Assembly: GCA_022264855.1 (NCBI GenBank)
Contig: JABYQU010000001.1
Coordinates: 434,001 to 498,000 of the forward strand
Length of the DNA stretch: 64,000 bases
Source of the DNA: Lenzites betulinus
Taxonomy: Eukaryota > Basidiomycota > Agaricomycetes > Polyporales > Polyporaceae
Direction of reading: 5' to 3'
A model generated the notes under the pieces. The model made no database searches. It saw only the letters and a list, made by a program, of their open reading frames with translations, and was not told where the DNA came from. Below are positions 58,610 through 64,000 of this stretch, in pieces (positions within the stretch are counted from its first letter, which is position 1; each line of letters opens with the position of its first letter). Made by a program: the position numbers and the translations under genes.

Positions 58610-61435
58610 ATGCTCCGCTTCTTGAACACCTACACCGGCGAGTTCGTATGGATCGTGGAGATCGGCGCAACGCCATACACAATCCTGTCTCACACTTGGC
58701 GCTCTGACGAGGAGGGCGGCGAGCAGACGTACGCCGATATCGTGAAACTACAGACCGAGTGCCCGACAGCGAACCCCATCCCATGGAACAATGAACCTGC
58801 TCCGCCGGTGAACGAGGCATTCTTCTCCCATCCGAACCTCTCGGACGAAATCAAGCGGGCCTGCGAGGTTGCACGCAAAACCCGTTTCCGTCTGATCTGG
58901 ATCGGCTCGTGCTGCATCGACAAGCGCAGCAGCGCCGAGCTCTCAGAGTCGATCAACTCGATGTACGCGCTATACCGCGAAGCGGACGTGTGCTACGTCT
59001 ACCTCGCGGACGTTCCTCGCGACACAGACCCGCGGGAGAAGGATTCCGAGTTCTGGAGGAGCAGATGGCACAAGCGTGGCTGGACACTGCAGGAGCTCGT
59101 TGCCCCCCCGTACGTGGTCTTTCTCACATGCGACTGGACCTTCCTGGGAACGAAGACCGGCCTGGCATCGACGCTGGAGAAGATCACGGGGGTGGACGCT
59201 GTGATCCTGCTGGGGATGAAGCCCGTGGAATCTGCCAGTGTCGCGAAGAGGATGTCCTGGGCGGCGGAGCGGGAGACGACGCGGGTGGAGGACCGGGCGT
59301 ACTCGCTGCTTGGGATTTTCGGGGTGCACATGTCGCCGATCTACGGCGAGGGGACGAACGCATTTCTCCGGTTGCAGGAGGAGATCATCAAGCACATCCC
59401 CGACCAGAGCATCTTTGCATGGGGCCGAAGCCGCACACTGTTGGCTCCAGACAAGGTCGCTGATGATTCTCGTGGCCCTTGGGAGGCGAGTGGCCCAGGA
59501 TTACTTGCGTCTTCTCCGGAAGCATTCTGTGATGTCGGAGACGCCGCCCCAATCACAGCCTCTGACTTTGCGATGTGCATTGGCCATCTGCGTGCCCCTC
59601 TACCGCCTCCGTTGCACTGCGTGTTCACCCCACAAGGCGCTCGGATCAAGCTCATGACTATCCCTCTGCCCCCCGACACAGCTCGGATACTGGATGATAG
59701 TTTATCCGGCGCTGCGTGCGACGACTGCTCGGTAGCGAATGCTCGTAGTCCGTTTCGACGCCTCGCACTCCTGCGCTGCACAGATCGCGACGGTCACATG
59801 ATCGGTCTTCCCCTCTGCTGCCCAGAAGATGTTGCCGCGGCGGAGAACGTCGTAATCGGCATGCATGCAACTTGTGGTGCTCCGTGGCATACGTCTCCCC
59901 GCGTTGTGCGCCTGTCTGCGGCCATGTTGAAGGATCTCGACGTCGCGCCGACGTACGTCGAGGTGTCCCTCCTCCGTCACTCAAAGCAGCCTGTCAAGCC
60001 CAAGGCGTGCAGGCCAGACTTCGCGAAAGCATTCTGGGAACATCCACTCTTGGCGTGGCGACGCGATGCACAGGCGCCCTCGATCCGGCTTGCGCCCAAC
60101 TGCGAGGAGGAACTGGGCGCAGTCGGCTTTACGCTCACTCCGCTCGCCGTCGAGTCCCGCCAGCCTGAGGGCACTCGCTCGGCCGAGTTTATTCTGAGCA
60201 CAGCCCTAAACATGAACAGCATGACACAGCAGCCCGACCAGCGCATGCTTCCCTACATGTTAATTGAACTTGGAGTCCGTCGGGAACGACAATATCATGG
60301 GGTGCCCATTCATTTTACTGTCGAATTCCTTCACAGACCCTCCGTCATCGAGTCAGTGCACCCCGCATCGCTAGCACCCGATGGTCACTTATGTAGAACC
60401 CCCCTGCACGACGAGACATGTCCCATACCTCCGATGGTAGGCAATTCGCTCCGCAAAAGCCGCTCCTTCGACATCGAGGGTTTACCAAGCTCGCGCACGA
60501 CTGCCGAGGCCCAATTCCTGATCCCCTATTGCACCGGTCTCCACACCGATGCCGGTGGAGATTCGATGGACTGCGTTCGGCTGCTACGGCTAAAGCTGGA
60601 GTGCCCTTTAGAGAGCGCATATGTTGAACACTGGGATCACCTCTTGTTATCAGTGGAGCTCTCCGAACCGTTCAACAACAGCATCGCATCGACGCAACCC
60701 GAGGCCGAACCTGCTGCTACATTGATTATCTTAGCCCCATCACAGCATCTGGCAGACCATTCGCTTATTCAGGCGGCCCCAGAGGGCCCCTCTCCTGATT
60801 CTGAAGCTACGCCGCCGCCACCCACACGTCCCAATGCCACACATGTGAGCTCTCGATTCACTCTTTCACATAGCACGAGGACATTCAACGCTGAACAGGA
60901 CTCTCCGGACCCCGCTCTGTTCTCCACAGCCACATCTGAGCAGACAGCTGTTTGCAAAAGATCAGGAGCCCCGCCAGGGCCCTGCGACTCCGCTGTACAC
61001 GACGCCCCGGATATAGTCCATGCCGATAGCACAAACGGTGCGGTGCCGTCGTCGCCTCACGATACCATGCAGGTGAGTCCTTGAATCTTCTCTTCACATT
61101 CACCAGTTTGAATCAGCTCAGACACAGCATACCATGGAACCCGCTACATCTCCCACCGCGACGTTCGAGCATAGGGTTGTTCGCGAAGCACCAAGTTTGG
61201 CCCGCGCGAGCAGCACCGTCATGGCAGTACGCCTCTCGGAGCATCTAGTGGCTGGCGTCACGGGGATCAACGCTACGTCTCTGCAAAACGTATCGGAGGA
61301 TCTAGATACCCATACTGAGGGTTTTGTGATTAAACCACGGGTGAGCATATCAGCCGCTTCTCGACATCTCTGCACCCGGGCTCACCGCTGCAACACCAGC
61401 AGAACGACACGATTGCCAGTGATACCACGCCATGA
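58610..61435 (+). CDS. HET-domain (heterokaryon-incompatibility type) protein
   Basis: Three exons, 58610-61072, 61128-61340 and 61400-61435, close in frame to 903 residues. The ATG at 58610 opens MLRFLNTYTGEFVW, the usual start of basidiomycete HET-domain proteins. A longer open frame upstream lacks a better ATG. The domain (residues 1-270) shows TILSHTW, IWIGSCCIDKRSSAELSESI, INSMYALYREADVCYVYLADV, RGWTLQELVAP, then RMSWAAERETTRVEDRAYSLLGIF and YGEGTNAFLRLQEEI. The family usually reads W-I-D-x-C-C; here the Asp is Gly. No NACHT, ankyrin or WD40 domain follows. The remaining 630 residues are unlike anything I know and become Ser/Pro/Thr-rich toward the end. In ascomycetes such proteins trigger cell death on non-self fusion. 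In basidiomycetes the role is mostly untested. Confidence 0.88.
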
Positions 61436-63989
61436 TAGGTATGCAGCGTGCACCATTCGCCGTGTCCGAGTCCCGTAGGTTTTGAGTCTCACAAAAATCA
61501 CAGTGCTCAGCGGTCCCGGGTTCGCAGCACCGCATATTTTCGCCCATCTAATCACACTGTAGTCTACAGCGGCCGGTGGCGGTAGCGCGAGGGACGGAAT
61601 GTTTGTTCTATCATCATGCATGTACGTACAGCACAAGCCGCACGCCCGCACGCGGCACAACAGACATGTTCGCAGTACTGCAACACGAGGTGCGGGCCAA
61701 AATACAGAATGCGTAGCTCAGTGTTCTCCACGAACCCACTTGGGTGCCGCGAGAATCGAAACAATGCGTGGCAAGTGTACCATGGAGGTAGTCACACGTA
61801 CGAAGACCGGCCGCGGCGTTGTGTGTTCTGCGAATTAACATTTGACGAACAAGCCATACATATATACGTCACTCGGACGTCAGACTCTGAGCCCTTGGGA
61901 AAGCGAAAAGTCCCCCCAACGTTGATCAAAGTGGAACGTGGAACGCCAACGTTAACGATGGCACTGAAGACATGACATGCATGACAGGCCGGGCTCTATA
62001 TGACTCCTTGCTCAGATCAGTTCGTTCGGTCGACGACCAACTTGCAGGTCCCACTGCCGGTATATGCAAGCATACTCCGCCTGCTGACCAACTCTCAAGC
62101 TTCAAGGCTAGCAGCCGTTTCAAAACGACAGGAGGGCTGCTTTGGGTGCCTTCGCACTTCGGCAAGCACTACGTGCTCCCGGGCAGCTACGGTGTGTATA
62201 CAACCACTCAGGTTGCAAGCGCGGACCTCGACAACTCGTCTATCCGGTTCTTTATCATCTGCTAAGCTTCGCGGTCGCGCAGTAGTAATGCTGAGCCTCG
62301 AATAGGAGCTTGTCCGACGCTGTCCGACGATCCGTTGGCGTGCGAACGGCGAGCGCGAGATCTGTGTGTTCAAAGAAAGAAAGAACCAGCCTCGGATGAG
62401 AGGTACTGAACCGTTTACCCAGTACAAATTGGCTAGCGTGAAGCCATATTTATGGTGATGCGTAGGTGATGCGTACGTTTGGCACGAAACCCGATAGGTG
62501 GATGTGCGGCCGCAGCTTGTGACTCGCGTACGTCAATATCTCGCGCGTATGGAACACGCGTGTCTTCCGTTTTTAAGCTGAACCAGCGATGTATACGAAT
62601 TTGAAGCTGTATATGCTGTTACTTGTTGGCCATAGGAGTCATTTTGAGCGCAGAGCTGTTGATATGATAGCAGCTGTGGTATACGGCACATCGGATCATA
62701 GCCCGCTGGCGGCCGGACGGTGAACGAGGGATTTACGCTTTCTCTCAAGAAAGTTAGAAACCCACCTTGGGTGATCATGGGAATGAACTGGTTACCCAGT
62801 ACAAATGAGCCGGTGTGAAGCAATATCTAAATCGGCGCCACGCTCGCTATGAGGGGAGAGTGTTCAAGTTCTCCTCCGAGTGCGACGTATTCCAGCGGGA
62901 CATCCCGTCGGTTTGCAGCTATGGACACGCTGATTGGAGTAAGATTGCACACACCTCGACCATGCGGTACTAGCAGCCATTCGAGCTCAGAGGAGGTGGC
63001 GCTCTCCTCCACATCGTCGTATCATGAGAGCAGCTCGCCATGGTCCGCTTCCCCACGGCTACGCAGAAACAGCTGCACTTACGTCGATCCCCACTCTCCC
63101 AAGCTCTTCCATGCTCCGGAGCCCGCCTGGATGCCCAATGACCTCGGCCGGGACATAGGGGGCGGTGTGTTTGTAAATGGGCTCCGTTGTGGCGGAGTAC
63201 GGCGCATGTCAGATGTCCTCTTTCCACGCTCGGTGCTCCGGGGACATCTGCCGGAAGGCCTGGAACATATCATCCTTCCGGCGGGGGGTCCGTAGAGGCG
63301 GTCCCCTGAGCCGTCTCCGTCTTAGGAAGTCGGACGGCATTGGCTGGTGGGATTTGCGCAGGACCTGGCCGCCGTCGAGGATGCAGAGGCGGATGTGGGT
63401 GCGCGGACGTCGTGCAGCGCGTCGTGCGGGGTGCAGGCGTCGGTGATGAAGTGCACATGTGAGCAGGCTGGCAAGGGGCAGCCTGGGTAAAGAAGACGAT
63501 GCACAGGCCGGATAAGTGTCGGCGGCGCGTGCGCTGGTCGCCGTCTCGCTCTCTTCCCACCTCCATCACCCCGCCCGGCTCGCGGTCGCGCACGTCGAGG
63601 ACGCGGTGCGCGGGGAGGCTTTCGCAGCAACTTTCCGAACGGTGTCCCGCCGCGCGGACAGGACCGGGTCCTGCAGTCTGCATGCCGCGTGATTGCACGA
63701 CAAGCTTGCCTTTTCGGGAATACAGACCAATATTGGATGCTTGCTATAAAGTCTATAAAGTCTCCCTTCCCCGGCCCCGCTCTCCTCAGCCCCCTCCCCC
63801 GCCTTCCCCGCCCCTGCATCCACACCCGCCCTCATCGTCAAGCCCGACGAGCAGCACCCTTCGTGAGTCTCCGCCCACCCCCCGGAGCGCGCGCAGGCGC
63901 CCCGCGCGTGCCCCGGCCCACTGCTCCGGCTCGCGCTCGCTCCAACTTTTTCGCTGACAATCGCGATCGTATCGTAGCACTCCTCCGCC
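61436..63989. other. Intergenic with a diverged direct repeat
   Basis: No intact gene. The stretch contains the HET-gene 3' region, a pair of related segments near 62.3-62.8 kb and, at about 63.74-63.76 kb, two nearby CTATAAAG words that could be the promoter of a gene starting at the right edge. Confidence 0.45.
62329..62830. repeat. Diverged direct repeat, about 125 bp, two copies
   Basis: Segments at about 62331-62455 and 62703-62830 align along their length: CCGTTGGCGTGCGAACGG against CCGCTGGCGGCCGGACGG, CAAAGAAAGAAAGAACC against TCAAGAAAGTTAGAAACC, and TTACCCAGTACAAAT in both, followed by GTGAAGC. Identity by eye is about 70%. On the minus strand both copies can be read as FVLG...F, so they may be remnants of a duplicated coding piece. 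Confidence 0.6.
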
Positions 63990-64000
63990 ATGTCGTTCAA
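63990..64000 (+). CDS. Possible start of a gene cut by the window edge
   Basis: CCGCCATGTCGTTCAA gives a start codon in a good context 11 bases before the end. Upstream lie CTATAAAG words (about 63.75 kb) and a GTGAGT donor at about 63861. A TCGTAG acceptor at about 63977 could bound a leader intron. Only Met-Ser-Phe is visible, so the product is unknown. Confidence 0.35.

Overview
This window is nuclear DNA of a filamentous basidiomycete, most likely a white-rot polypore (Agaricomycetes, Trametes-like). The evidence is many short GT-AG introns (about 50-70 bp) with CTAAC-type branch sites, GC-rich coding exons, a secreted class II (manganese) peroxidase with the usual many-intron layout, a DUF6533-type membrane protein, MATA-type HMG-box proteins and a HET-domain protein. 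No prokaryotic, organellar or viral features were seen. Exon structures below were assembled by hand from splice sites and reading phase. Where I say a structure closes in frame, every junction was checked.

Layout: 2.9-4.4 kb, Pro/Ala-rich hypothetical protein (+). 7.0-8.4 kb, mitochondrial ferrochelatase (+). 10.8-12.5 kb, secreted short manganese peroxidase (+). 12.9-14.4 kb, queuosine-salvage hydrolase (+). 14.8-17.7 kb, NAD kinase (-). 19.2-20.5 kb, secreted PI-PLC-like phosphodiesterase (+). 22.6-24.7 kb, DUF6533-like membrane protein (+). 25-35 kb, an HMG-box neighbourhood: a weak relic, an ATG-less inverted copy (-), a large HMG-box regulator (-) and an intact small HMG-box gene (+). 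36-38.7 kb, a conserved-looking hypothetical protein (-) sharing a 266-bp divergent promoter with MCM2 (+, 39.0-42.2 kb). 42.6-43.0 kb, an SRPK-type kinase C-lobe relic. 43.9-48.1 kb, an HMT1-type ABC transporter (+). 48.8-49.7 kb, a glycine-rich RRM protein (+). 50.9-55.7 kb, condensin subunit 1 (-), divergent from RPB10 (+, 55.9-56.2 kb). 58.6-61.4 kb, a HET-domain protein (+). The first bases of another gene may lie at the right edge.

Housekeeping genes (MCM2, condensin, RPB10, the RRM protein and the transporter) are packed between 36 and 56 kb. The left third and the 25-35 kb and 56-64 kb stretches are gene-poor and hold duplicated, broken or lineage-specific genes. Functional links are loose: ferrochelatase makes the haem that the peroxidase needs, and MCM2 and condensin serve chromosome replication and segregation. 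The most interesting items are the HMG-box duplication group, the shared 3.8-kb control region between two HMG genes, and two genes (ferrochelatase and the PI-PLC-like gene) whose conserved blocks are exactly one base out of phase at one junction.
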